Source of the DNA: Armatimonadota bacterium
Lineage (GTDB): Bacteria > Armatimonadota > Fimbriimonadia > Fimbriimonadales > GBS-DC
NCBI GenBank assembly: GCA_023511915.1
Contig: JAIMAN010000019.1
Coordinates: 1 to 42,798 of the forward strand
DNA length: 42,798 nucleotides
Direction: 5' to 3'
The position numbers and the translations under genes were made by a program. Shown here in pieces: positions 28,293-36,629 of the stretch (the stretch's first letter is position 1; each line of letters starts with the position of its first letter). A model generated the notes under the pieces. It made no database searches. It saw only the letters and a program-made list of their open reading frames with translations, and was not told where the DNA came from.

Positions 28293-29450
28293 TTACAGCC
28301 CGTACCCAAGCGGGTTCACAGGCTCGCCGTTGACGCGCACTTCGAAGTGCAGGTGCGGTCCTGTGGAGTAGCCTGTGCTGCCGACGCGGGCGATGGTCTG
28401 CCCCCGCTTGACCTCCTGCCCGACGGCGACGAGGATAGCGGAGCAGTGCGCGTACAGGGTCGCCACGCCACCGCCGTGATCGATAATCACCGTGTAGCCG
28501 TAGCCGCGTAGGTAGCCCGCTTCGACCACCACGCCTGCATCGGCGGCGCGGATGGGCGTTCCCGTCGGCGCGGCGATGTCGATGCCTGTGTGCATCTTGC
28601 GCACCTTGAAGATGGGATGCACGCGCATGCCATAGCCCGAAGTGATGCGCCCTTCCACAGGGCGGATGAAGCGTCCCGACCAGGGTCGGTCGGCGCGGGC
28701 GCGTCCTTTGGGCGTCTCCATCAAGGCGCGCAGGCGGCGGGCGATGGCTTGCGACTCGGCTTCCAGCTCCGCCAGTTGCTTTTCGTAGAGCGCGCGCTCG
28801 CGGGCGATGTCTTTCAGCAGGGCTTGCTTCTCGTCCTGCGCCTCCGTGAGTTCCGTCTGCTGTGTGCGCAGGTCAGCCTCCAGCCCCGCGATACGGCGCA
28901 CGAGCGCGTCCATCTGCGCCTTCGCTTGGGCGACCTCCTGCTGGTCGGCGCGCACCTGCTCCAGCAGCGCGCGGTCGGTCTTCACGATTTGGCGCAGCAC
29001 ATAGCTGCGGCTGTTGAGCTCGCTAAGGTTACGGGCGTTGGTAAGCAGGCTAAGGTACGACACGCTGCGGTATTTGTAGGCGGCGCGGAGCCGTTGCGCC
29101 AGCAGGCTCTCGCGGCGGCGCAGGCGTTGGGTGAGCATCTCGAGGCGTTTGGCAAGTTCCGCCTGCTCCTTGCGGGCGCGGGCGAGGCGGTCGCGCGTCT
29201 CACGCAGGCGCGCCGACACGCGCGTGATCTGCTGATCCAGCTCGGCGAGATCGCGCCGCACCTTGCGCTCCTCGCGCCGCTTCTGGTCAATCGCGCCACG
29301 CAGTTTGCCAATCTCCCCTTGTAGCGACTGCAGCTCGCGTTGCAACTGCTGGCGTTGCTGCGCTTTGTCCTGCTGCGCCCCCAACGGCAGGCACAGCAAC
29401 AGCGCAATCAGCAGCGCCGCAAGCCAACCTCCCTGTCGCACTGCGCCCAT
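28293..29450 (-). CDS. EnvC-like murein hydrolase activator / M23 family peptidase
   Basis: Signal peptide, long coiled coil, C-terminal HPIFKVRKMHTGIDIAAPTGTPIRAADAGVVVEAGYLRGYGYTVIIDHGGGVATLYAH...GSTGYSTGPHLHFEVRVNGEPVNP. Confidence 0.93.
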   Translation of the reverse strand: MGAVRQGGWLAALLIALLLCLPLGAQQDKAQQRQQLQRELQSLQGEIGKLRGAIDQKRREERKVRRDLAELDQQITRVSARLRETRDRLARARKEQAELAKRLEMLTQRLRRRESLLAQRLRAAYKYRSVSYLSLLTNARNLSELNSRSYVLRQIVKTDRALLEQVRADQQEVAQAKAQMDALVRRIAGLEADLRTQQTELTEAQDEKQALLKDIARERALYEKQLAELEAESQAIARRLRALMETPKGRARADRPWSGRFIRPVEGRITSGYGMRVHPIFKVRKMHTGIDIAAPTGTPIRAADAGVVVEAGYLRGYGYTVIIDHGGGVATLYAHCSAILVAVGQEVKRGQTIARVGSTGYSTGPHLHFEVRVNGEPVNPLGYGL

Positions 29451-29487
29451 CGCGTGCAGTATACCTCACGCCGTCATGAATTCGGGG

Positions 29488-29493
29488 TATAAT
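29488..29493 (+). promoter_or_regulatory. -10 TATAAT upstream of the dockerin-tailed secreted protein
   Basis: GGGTATAATG followed by GAAAGGAGG SD and ATG 29529. Confidence 0.6.
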
Positions 29494-29528
29494 GTTTATG
29501 CAGGCTTGCCCTGCGAAAGGAGGAATCG

Positions 29529-30443
29529 ATGAGGATACGATGTGCAGTATTGGCTCTTACGGCGCTCGTGGGCATGAGCGGCGCATTCGCTCAGTGCCTG
29601 ATTACTGGCTTCGAGAACTTCCAAGTCGGTCTCAACGGCGCAGTGCTGTTCCGCCAACCCAGTTTTTCGGGATCGACCACTAGCTTTCTGGCGTTTACTG
29701 GAGTCTGCAACATTCCCAACGGCGTCTACAACTGCGCTCTGATTTCCGATGAGCAGGCGTTTAGTGGAACCCAGTCGCTCAAGGTGGTGTGGCAGTTCCG
29801 CCTGAACCCGGATACAGGTCAGCCGTACCCCAACGCTTGGCTCCGCCTGACGACCTTCAATACCCCGAATATACCCAACCCCGCGATTAACTTCGACCAC
29901 CGCGTGCGCGTGCGCCTCTATGTGCCCAGCGATACGCCCGACTTCTATCTGACGCTGGGTGTGCGCGAGACAGGAACCACGGCAGCGTGCGCAGGCAACG
30001 GGGGCGCTTCAGGCGGCATCGAGTGGATTGGCGCGACTTCGGCGCAGGCGGGTCCCAGCGCGCCCGTCGGCCAACTGGTGAACCAGAAAGACCAGTGGGT
30101 GACAGTGAAGTTCGACATCCGTCGCGACCCGATTCTTGGGTTTGCGGGTAGCACAGCGAATGGTACGATTGATGGCAATACAGGCACAATCGAACAGTTG
30201 GCCTTCACGCCTACCGACCCTGCGAACCTTGGTCCGTACATCGTCTATATCGACGATGTGGAGACCTATGTGCCTACACCAGGCGATGTGGACGACAACG
30301 GCTGCGTGGACGACGCCGACCTGCTGCAGGTGCTGTTTGCCTTCGGCTCGACAGGTCAAAACGACGCGGATGTGAACGGCGACCAGATTGTCGACGACGC
30401 GGACTTGCTGATTGTGCTATTCAACTTCGGCACGGGGTGCTAA
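29529..30443 (+). CDS. Secreted protein with C-terminal dockerin type I-like repeats
   Basis: Signal peptide MRIRCAVLALTALVGMSGAFAQ; GDVDDNGCVDDADLLQVLFAFGSTGQNDADVNGDQIVDDADLLIVLFNFGTGC. Confidence 0.82.
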   Translation: MRIRCAVLALTALVGMSGAFAQCLITGFENFQVGLNGAVLFRQPSFSGSTTSFLAFTGVCNIPNGVYNCALISDEQAFSGTQSLKVVWQFRLNPDTGQPYPNAWLRLTTFNTPNIPNPAINFDHRVRVRLYVPSDTPDFYLTLGVRETGTTAACAGNGGASGGIEWIGATSAQAGPSAPVGQLVNQKDQWVTVKFDIRRDPILGFAGSTANGTIDGNTGTIEQLAFTPTDPANLGPYIVYIDDVETYVPTPGDVDDNGCVDDADLLQVLFAFGSTGQNDADVNGDQIVDDADLLIVLFNFGTGC

Positions 30444-30455
30444 GCCCCTCCTAAC

Positions 30456-30483
30456 CTCCCTCCCCGCGTGCGGGGAGGGAGGA
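30456..30483. terminator. Hairpin between convergent genes (repeat-like CCTCCCTCCCCGC-GT-GCGGGGAGGGAGG)
   Basis: 13-bp perfect stem between the stop at 30443 and the rpmA stop at 30490; no U-tract; also resembles a dispersed repeat (encodes SLPACGEGG). Confidence 0.6.
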
Positions 30484-30489
30484 GATGCT

Positions 30490-30747
30490 TCACGCCTGCA
30501 CAGGGTTCACGCTTACACGGCGGCGCTGGCGCGGACCCTCGAACTGCACATAGCCGTCCACCAGCGCAAACAGCGTGTCGTCGCTGCCGCGCCCGACATT
30601 GCGCCCCGGATGGAACTTCGTGCCGCGCTGACGCACAATCACATTGCCCGCGCGCACGAACTCGCCGCCGTAAGCCTTAACGCCCAGAAACTTCGGGTTG
30701 CTGTCCCGACCGTTCCGCGTACTGCCGACGCCTTTTTTACTTGCCAT
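30490..30747 (-). CDS. rpmA: 50S ribosomal protein L27
   Basis: [67 protein letters not shown]. Confidence 0.97.
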   Translation of the reverse strand: MASKKGVGSTRNGRDSNPKFLGVKAYGGEFVRAGNVIVRQRGTKFHPGRNVGRGSDDTLFALVDGYVQFEGPRQRRRVSVNPVQA

Positions 30748-30771
30748 ATCGCTCGCCTCCTCATACAGGTA

Positions 30772-30807
30772 GGCGGGGATGGTCTGCCCCGCCCACGCGG
30801 GATTATA
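30772..30807 (-). promoter_or_regulatory. rpmA promoter (-10 TATAAT 30807-30802) and leader hairpin (GGCGGGG/CCCCGCC)
   Basis: GGGTATAAT extended -10; 7-bp stem with 8-nt loop immediately downstream (30772-30793). Confidence 0.55.
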
Positions 30808-30809
30808 CC

Positions 30810-30923
30810 CTATTCGACGGTCTGATTGTTCCCGCCGAAGAGGATGCGATAGTAGCAATAAACAATCAGCACGGTGAAGAAGGTCCACGCGCTCAGCATA
30901 AAGATCCACCCTTGCAGGCTCAT
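30810..30923 (-). CDS. MetS-like small subunit of an NSS transporter (37 aa), not in the supplied ORF track
   Basis: Reverse-strand translation [37 protein letters not shown]; single TM helix; start overlaps the stop of the upstream NSS transporter (ATGA). Confidence 0.8.
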   Translation of the reverse strand: MSLQGWIFMLSAWTFFTVLIVYCYYRILFGGNNQTVE

Positions 30924-32587
30924 TCGATCACCTCCGCGCGTTGCATGCTCTTGCGCACATTCCAAGCGTACCAGATGGCGGCAATCTGTAGCAGGAACAC
31001 CAGCAGGATGAACCCGCGAATCATCCAGATATGCCAGCCGACCTGCAAGCCTGCGGCTTCGATCGGGCGCGTCGCCAACTCGCCCGCCAGCAGCGGCGCA
31101 ATCACATTATCGCGCGCCCAGAACGCCAGAATCACAGCGAGGATAATCGGCGTGATATACTTGGCGCAAAAGTAGAAGAAGCGCGGCACGCGCAGCAGCG
31201 CGCCCTCGTGCATGTCGCGCCAAATCTTGTCGCCGCCGAAAATCCACATCAGGATAATCACTTCAATTAGCGCCATCAGTGGCGGCCCGAAAGTGCCCGA
31301 CCAGAAGTCGTACACATCGACGCCGCCCTTGAACCAAATCGCGAACTGCACGCCAATCAGCCAGAAAATCCCCAGCGCGGCGACCGCGCGCGGGCGCGTC
31401 ATGCCGAACTCGTCCTCCAAAAAGGCGATAATCGGCTGACACATCGCCACCACAGAGGTCATCGCCGCGAAGAACAGCAGCAGGAACCACAGGAAGCCCA
31501 GAATGTTGCCCGCAGGCAGGAAACTGAACACGGCGGGCATCGAGACGAAGCCCAAGTAGAAGCTGCCCTTGGAGGCAATCACCTGCGCCGCCGCCACGCC
31601 GAAAAACGCCGACGCCGCAGGCAGCGCAATCGACGCGCCCAGCACCACCTCCGCGAAGCTGTTGGACGCCGTCGTCGACAGACCCGTCAGCGTCACATCG
31701 TCCTTGCGCCGCAGATACGACGCATAGCACTGAATCGCGCCCATGCCCAAGCTCAGCGAGAAGAAGACCTGTCCCGCCGCCGCCAGCCAAGTCTTGGGAT
31801 CCAGCAGCACGAACACCTGCTGCCCGTCGCGCTCGACATACCACTTCGGCTCCCACAGGAACGCGATGCCGTCCATCACGCCGTACTCTTGCGAGACGGG
31901 ATTGCCCAGCGTAAAGACGCGCACCATCAGCACAATCGCCAGCAAAAACAGCAGCGGCATCGCGATTTTCGCCAGCAGCTCAATCCCGCCCGACACCCCG
32001 CGCACCATCAGCCACAGCGTCAGGAAGTAGACCACGGCGAAGACGCCCAGCGCGAACGCATCGGGCTGCAGAAAGACGCTATCGCCCGTGCTGCCCGAAT
32101 ATTGATCCAGAAACTGCGCGTAGGGCGCCAGCACGGTCTGGGAGACCTCGTCGGCGGTCATGCCTGCGCGCAGCTGCGCCTGCTCCACATGCGGCGTCTG
32201 CCCCAGTAGCGTCTTGATGCTGTAGCCCAGCGTCCACGACCCCAGATACGAGTAGTAGAACAAGATCAGCGTCGGGATGAACAGCCCCAGCACGCCGAGA
32301 TACTTGGCGATGGGGTGTCGCCACATCAGTTGGAACATCGCGGGGGTCGTGCCGTGCCCGCGCACGCCGCCGTAGCGTCCCTGCGCCCACTCCAGCCACA
32401 TCAGCGGGATCGCCATCAGCAGCAGGCAGATAAAGTACGGGATGAGGAACGCCCCGCCGCCGTTCGCCGCCGCCTGCCCCGGAAAACGCAAAAAGTTGCC
32501 CAAGCCGATGGCGTTGCCCGCCATCGCCAGCACGAGTCCAATCCGTGTACCCCAATGCTCGCGTCCGCCGTTGCCTTGATTCGCCAT
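30920..32587 (-). CDS. Sodium-dependent transporter, NSS/SNF family (MetP-like)
   Basis: [65 protein letters not shown]; start at MANQGNGG (32587). Confidence 0.95.
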   Translation of the reverse strand: MANQGNGGREHWGTRIGLVLAMAGNAIGLGNFLRFPGQAAANGGGAFLIPYFICLLLMAIPLMWLEWAQGRYGGVRGHGTTPAMFQLMWRHPIAKYLGVLGLFIPTLILFYYSYLGSWTLGYSIKTLLGQTPHVEQAQLRAGMTADEVSQTVLAPYAQFLDQYSGSTGDSVFLQPDAFALGVFAVVYFLTLWLMVRGVSGGIELLAKIAMPLLFLLAIVLMVRVFTLGNPVSQEYGVMDGIAFLWEPKWYVERDGQQVFVLLDPKTWLAAAGQVFFSLSLGMGAIQCYASYLRRKDDVTLTGLSTTASNSFAEVVLGASIALPAASAFFGVAAAQVIASKGSFYLGFVSMPAVFSFLPAGNILGFLWFLLLFFAAMTSVVAMCQPIIAFLEDEFGMTRPRAVAALGIFWLIGVQFAIWFKGGVDVYDFWSGTFGPPLMALIEVIILMWIFGGDKIWRDMHEGALLRVPRFFYFCAKYITPIILAVILAFWARDNVIAPLLAGELATRPIEAAGLQVGWHIWMIRGFILLVFLLQIAAIWYAWNVRKSMQRAEVIE

Positions 32588-32702
32588 AATTCCGCTATGC
32601 ACCTCCGTGTAGAGTTGCGCCCATAAGCGGGCTTGGAGGACTATTCGCCAAGAGTGCGGGAGTTCCTGCAAAAAATTCCCTGTCAGGTATCCTATAGCCG
32701 CT

Positions 32703-33728
32703 ATGCGCACGCGCTGGGCGGTTGGATGGCGGTTTTGGGCGATATTCAGTGAGCTGTTGCTGATTGCAGACTGCAGGAATCGAGTGCTTTTTTGCCCTCA
32801 CCCCCAGCCCCTCTCCCACATCGTGGGCGAGGGGAGCCGCGCGTTCCCCCTCGCCAATTGGCGTCTACTGCCCTGCGTGCTGGCTGCTTGCTTGCTAACA
32901 GTCGTCCTCACTGCTTGCCAACCCAACAATGCCAGCCCCTCGCCTGCCGCGACGAACCCGACTACGCCACCACCTGCCGACCAACCACCCCCAGAGCCTG
33001 ACATCCCCACCTTCCGCTACAAAATCGTCAACACCTACCCGCACGACCCGCAAGCGTTCACGCAAGGACTGGAGTTCCACGACGGCGACCTCTATGAGGG
33101 CACAGGGCTGAAGGGCAAGTCGTCGCTGAGGCGGGTGGAGCTGCGCACAGGGCGCATTCTGCAAATCCACCGCCTGCCCAGCGAATACTTCGGCGAGGGC
33201 ATCACGATTCTGGGCGACAAACTCTACCAGCTCACATGGCAAAACGGCGTCTGCTTCGTGTACGACAGGCGCGCGTTTCGCCAAATCACCCAGTTCCGCT
33301 ACGACGGCGAGGGCTGGGGACTGACCAACGACGGCAAGCACCTCATCATGAGCGACGGCTCCGAGGTTATCACCTTCCGCGACCCCGACACCTTCGCCGA
33401 AGTGCGCCGAATCACCGTCCGCGCGCAAGGCAAGCCCGTCAAAAACCTCAACGAGCTGGAATACATCGAGGGCGAAATCTGGGCGAACATCTGGTACAGC
33501 GACATCATTGCGCGAATCGACCCCAGCACGGGCATCGTGAAGGCGTGGGTGGATCTGGAGGGGCTACCCGTGCCGAATCGCGACATCGAGGCGGTACTGA
33601 ACGGCATTGCCTACGACCGCCAGAACAAGCGCATCTTCGTGACGGGCAAAAACTGGAGCAAGCTGTTCGAAATCGAGCTGGTTCCGCCGCGAAACGCCGC
33701 CCCTACCCAAGACGATGCGACGCGCTGA
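32703..33728 (+). CDS. Glutaminyl-peptide cyclotransferase (glutamine cyclotransferase), putative lipoprotein
   Basis: NTYPHDPQAFTQGLEFHDGDLYEGTGLKGKSSLRRVEL...LNELEYIEGEIWANIWYSDIIARIDPSTG; lipobox-like VVLTAC. Confidence 0.9.
   Translation: MRTRWAVGWRFWAIFSELLLIADCRNRVLFCPHPQPLSHIVGEGSRAFPLANWRLLPCVLAACLLTVVLTACQPNNASPSPAATNPTTPPPADQPPPEPDIPTFRYKIVNTYPHDPQAFTQGLEFHDGDLYEGTGLKGKSSLRRVELRTGRILQIHRLPSEYFGEGITILGDKLYQLTWQNGVCFVYDRRAFRQITQFRYDGEGWGLTNDGKHLIMSDGSEVITFRDPDTFAEVRRITVRAQGKPVKNLNELEYIEGEIWANIWYSDIIARIDPSTGIVKAWVDLEGLPVPNRDIEAVLNGIAYDRQNKRIFVTGKNWSKLFEIELVPPRNAAPTQDDATR
32795..32836. repeat. Dispersed palindromic repeat (CCCTCACCCCCAGCCCCTCTCCCACATCGTGGGCGAGGGGAG) in the 5' part of the cyclotransferase ORF
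   Basis: Palindrome CCCCTCtCCCAC..GTGGGcGAGGGG; encodes CPHPQPLSHIVGEG, a peptide pattern typical of dispersed GC-rich bacterial repeats. Confidence 0.75.
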
Positions 33729-34203
33729 GAGCAAGATTCTGTCGTGGGACGCGCTTGAGCAACTCGCTGCGCAGTGGCGCGAGGCGGGCGTGCAAGTCGT
33801 GCTGACCAACGGCTGCTTCGACCTACTGCATGTGGGACACCTGCGCTATCTGCAGGCGGCGCGGGAACTCGGCGACCTGCTGGTGGTGGGCGTCAACAGC
33901 GACGAGTCGGTGCGCCAACTCAAGGGCGCGCCGCGTCCCTACCGCCCCGAAGCCGAACGCGCCGAACTCGTCGCAGGGCTGGAGTGCGTCGACTATGTGG
34001 TCATCTTCCCGCAGACCACCGCCGTCGAGTTGGTCAAGCGCGTGCAGCCGACCTACTACGCCAAAGGCGGCGACTACACCGAGCAAGACCTGCCCGAATC
34101 GGAAGCCGTCGTCGAGCAAGGTGGCTTCGTGGTGATTCTGCCGCTGGAAGCAGAACAGTCCACCACCCAACTCGTCGAAAAGATAAAATCTGTGGAGTGC
34201 TGA
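33715..34203 (+). CDS. rfaE2: D-glycero-beta-D-manno-heptose 1-phosphate adenylyltransferase-like nucleotidyltransferase
   Basis: VVLTNGCFDLLHVGHLRYLQAARELGDLLVVGVNSDESVRQLKGAPRPYRPEAERAELVAGLECVDYVVIF...YYAKGGDYTEQDLPE. Confidence 0.92.
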   Translation: MRRAESKILSWDALEQLAAQWREAGVQVVLTNGCFDLLHVGHLRYLQAARELGDLLVVGVNSDESVRQLKGAPRPYRPEAERAELVAGLECVDYVVIFPQTTAVELVKRVQPTYYAKGGDYTEQDLPESEAVVEQGGFVVILPLEAEQSTTQLVEKIKSVEC

Positions 34204-34326
34204 AGCGTCAGCTTCAGCGAGGCTACTTTGGAGTGCTGAAGCGCAGCTTCAGCGAGGCTACTTTGGAGTGCTGAAGCGTCAGCTTCAGCGAGGCTACTTT
34301 GGAGTGCTGAAGCGCAGCTTCAGCCA
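34194..34326 (+). repeat. Left REP-like array: four units GGAGTGCTGAAGCG(T)CAGCTTCAGC[GAGGCTACTTT], alternating 36/35 bp
   Basis: Units 34194-34229, 34230-34264, 34265-34300, 34301-34326 (truncated); each is an 8-bp perfect hairpin GCTGAAGC/GCTTCAGC with 4- or 3-nt loop. Confidence 0.95.
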
Positions 34327-34347
34327 AACAGTGGAGGGGCATGGACG

Positions 34348-34896
34348 ATGGATGTGATACAGGTAAGCAGGTGGCATCACGCGCCGAAGCACTACTTTGT
34401 GCCGAACACACTCTACATGGTGACGGCTGCCACCCTTTACAAACAGCGCCTGTTCGACAGCTACGAAAAACTCAAAATTTTGGAGGCAGAGTTGTTCGCC
34501 ACTACGCAAATGTATGGTTGGGAACTGCATGCTTGGGCACTGTTCCCCAATCACTACCATGTCATCCTACGCTCGCCTGAAGACGGCGCTTCTCTGAAAC
34601 GGTTGATACAGCGCCTGCATTCTCGAACCGCTTTTGAAATCAACACACTTGACGATACGCCTACTCGCAGAGTGTGGTACGAATACTGGGATACTTGCCT
34701 AACCTATGAGAGGAGCTACCTTGCGCGGTTGAATTATGTGAACAACAACCCAGTACGACACGGATTGGTTTCTCAAGCAGAAGACTACTCTTTCTGCTCT
34801 GCAGCATGGTTCAAGGCATATGCGCCTGCTGAGCTTCAGCGTAAGCTGGCTTGTATCCCTTATAATCGGGTTAAAGTTCCAGAAGTTAATTTGTGA
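34348..34896 (+). CDS. REP-associated tyrosine transposase (RAYT)
   Basis: HUH motif FPNHYHVIL; WYEYWDTCLTYERSYLARLNYVNNNPVRHGLV, typical RAYT C-terminal catalytic region. Confidence 0.92.
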   Translation: MDVIQVSRWHHAPKHYFVPNTLYMVTAATLYKQRLFDSYEKLKILEAELFATTQMYGWELHAWALFPNHYHVILRSPEDGASLKRLIQRLHSRTAFEINTLDDTPTRRVWYEYWDTCLTYERSYLARLNYVNNNPVRHGLVSQAEDYSFCSAAWFKAYAPAELQRKLACIPYNRVKVPEVNL

Positions 34897-34944
34897 TGGT
34901 CAAAGTGCGCAAGAGGTGCGCGCAGGCGGTATAGTATCGGTGTT

Positions 34945-35118
34945 GGGCGGAAGCTTCGCTTCCGCACTCCATAGCTTTTGAGTTGTTGAGTTGGGCGGAA
35001 GCTTCGCTTCCGCACTCCATAGCTTTTGAGTTGTTGAGTTGGGCGGAAGCTTCGCTTCCGCATTCCATAGCTTTTGAGTTGTTGAGTTAGGCGGAAGCTT
35101 CGCTTCCGCACTCCATAG
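34945..35118 (-). repeat. Right REP-like array: four units of a 48-bp repeat with hairpin GCGGAAGC-TTC-GCTTCCGC, inverted relative to the left array
   Basis: Units start at 34945, 34993, 35041, 35089; reverse complement reads GGAGTGCGGAAGCGAAGCTTCCGC; identical spacers ATAGCTTTTGAGTTGTTGAGTT. Confidence 0.95.
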
Positions 35119-35133
35119 TGAGGTTGGTTGGAT

Positions 35134-36405
35134 ATGAAGATAGGAACGATGCTACTGAGCCTGATTCTGTGGGCAGGCGCACAGGCGGACTTGGCAAGCT
35201 ATGTGCGCGCCCCGTCGCCGTTCGAATGGACGAAGAGCCTGGAGTCGAAAATCGGCAACAGCCAGTTCGTGGAGCTGACCGTCGTCTCGCAGAAGTGGCG
35301 CGAGTTCACTTGGCGGCACCGCGTGCGCATCATCAAGCCGAACGAACTGAAGCACACGGAGACCGCGATTCTGTATATCACGGGCAGCGGCGACGGGCGC
35401 AGCGAGCTGCAAATCATCGCCCGCGCGGTGGAGCGCATCGGCGCGATTGGCGTCGTGCTGCACGATGTGCCCAATCAGCCGCTGATACGCCCCGACCTCG
35501 TGGAAGACAACCTCATCGCGCACACTTATGTGCAGTTCTGGGAGACGGGCGACCCGACATGGCCGCTGCTGTTCCCAATGACCAAATCGGCGGTGCGTGC
35601 GATGGACGCCGTGCAAGCGTTCGCCAAGCAGGAGTGGCGACTGGACATCAAGGACTTCGTGGTCACAGGCGCGTCCAAGCGCGGCTGGACAACTTGGCTG
35701 ACCGCCGCCGTCGATAACCGCGTGCGCGCGATTGCCCCGATGGTGTTCGACAACCTTAACTTCTTCAAGCAGATGCCGCACCAGCTCGAACTGTGGGGAC
35801 GCTACAGCGAGCAGATTGCGGAATACTACACGCGCGGGCTGATGGAGAAGATGCTGACCGAGCGCGGCAGGCAACTGGTGAGCTGGGTAGACCCCTACTC
35901 GTATCGCGCACGCTACACGATGCCGATTCTGATCATCAACGGCGCGAACGACCCGTACTGGGCGACGGACGCCGCGCGGTTCTACTTCGACGACCTGCCG
36001 AGCAAGCGCAAGTACGCGCTGTATGTGCCCAACGGGGGGCACGGGCTGGGCGACTTTGACCGCGTGGTGAACAGCCTGTGCGCGTTCTACCTGATGAGCG
36101 TCGGCAAAATGGAGTTCCCGACGCGCATGGACGCAACGCATAGCATCGCAGGCGACGAGGTAGTCTTCCGCGTGCGCACCGACGCCGCGCCTGAGATCGT
36201 GGAGGTGTGGGTCGCCCGCCGCGCCAACGACAAGGACTTCCGCCCCGCACGCTGGGAGCCTGTGCGCGCCCGCAAAGAGGGCGATGCGTGGGTCGCCCGC
36301 ATCCCGCGTCGCGGCGACAACCTCGCCCTGTTCGCCGAAGTCACCCTCCGCGCCGAGACGGGCAACTTCTCGCTCTGCACCGTGCCTATGATTGTGGCGA
36401 AGTGA
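35134..36405 (+). CDS. PhoPQ-activated pathogenicity-related (PqaA-type) alpha/beta-hydrolase-like protein
   Basis: KDFVVTGASKRGWTTWLTAAVDNRVRAIAPMVFDNLN...MPILIINGANDPYWATDAARFYFDDLPSKRKYALYVPNGGHGL; signal peptide. Confidence 0.88.
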   Translation: MKIGTMLLSLILWAGAQADLASYVRAPSPFEWTKSLESKIGNSQFVELTVVSQKWREFTWRHRVRIIKPNELKHTETAILYITGSGDGRSELQIIARAVERIGAIGVVLHDVPNQPLIRPDLVEDNLIAHTYVQFWETGDPTWPLLFPMTKSAVRAMDAVQAFAKQEWRLDIKDFVVTGASKRGWTTWLTAAVDNRVRAIAPMVFDNLNFFKQMPHQLELWGRYSEQIAEYYTRGLMEKMLTERGRQLVSWVDPYSYRARYTMPILIINGANDPYWATDAARFYFDDLPSKRKYALYVPNGGHGLGDFDRVVNSLCAFYLMSVGKMEFPTRMDATHSIAGDEVVFRVRTDAAPEIVEVWVARRANDKDFRPARWEPVRARKEGDAWVARIPRRGDNLALFAEVTLRAETGNFSLCTVPMIVAK

Positions 36406-36447
36406 GGGCGACAACCCCGCGATTCTACCAGTTTTTAACCGTCGGGG

Positions 36448-36477
36448 TTGGCATTTCGGCGCAAAATGTGCTATAAT
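36448..36477 (+). promoter_or_regulatory. Sigma-70-type promoter: TTGGCA - 18 nt - TATAAT
   Basis: -35 36448-36453, -10 36472-36477, upstream of PEP-CTERM gene. Confidence 0.7.
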
Positions 36478-36530
36478 AGGGGCGAGGATCACTTTGCCGC
36501 TGAATCTATACTTTCGCCCTGTTGTACCGA

Positions 36531-36596
36531 GCCCCCTTCTGGGGGCATAAGGCGAGAATACGATTTCTCGCCGCGTTTGGGGCGGGTTGTCCCGCC
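36531..36596 (+). promoter_or_regulatory. Leader with three consecutive perfect hairpins
   Basis: GCCCCC-TTCT-GGGGGC (36531-36546), GGCGAGAA-TACGAT-TTCTCGCC (36551-36572), GGCGGG-TTGT-CCCGCC (36581-36596). Confidence 0.7.
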
Positions 36597-36629
36597 CTTC
36601 TAAACACTCTATGGAGGAGGTCTGCAACG

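Noticed and set aside
32588-32710. N-terminal extension of the NSS transporter in the ORF track
   Set aside because: NSS homology begins after MANQGNGG (32587); the upstream extension has no family features.
34860-35111. Minus-strand ORF encoding a 16-aa repeat (MRKRSFRPTQQLKSYG)
   Set aside because: It is simply the translation of the 48-bp REP array; no independent gene evidence.
34945-35118. Possible mini-CRISPR because of regular 48-bp periodicity
   Set aside because: The intervening sequences are identical between units, so there are no variable spacers; this is a tandem REP array.
35152-36627. 491-aa antisense ORF opposite the PqaA-like gene
   Set aside because: High-GC shadow ORF; the sense strand has clear family motifs and a signal peptide.
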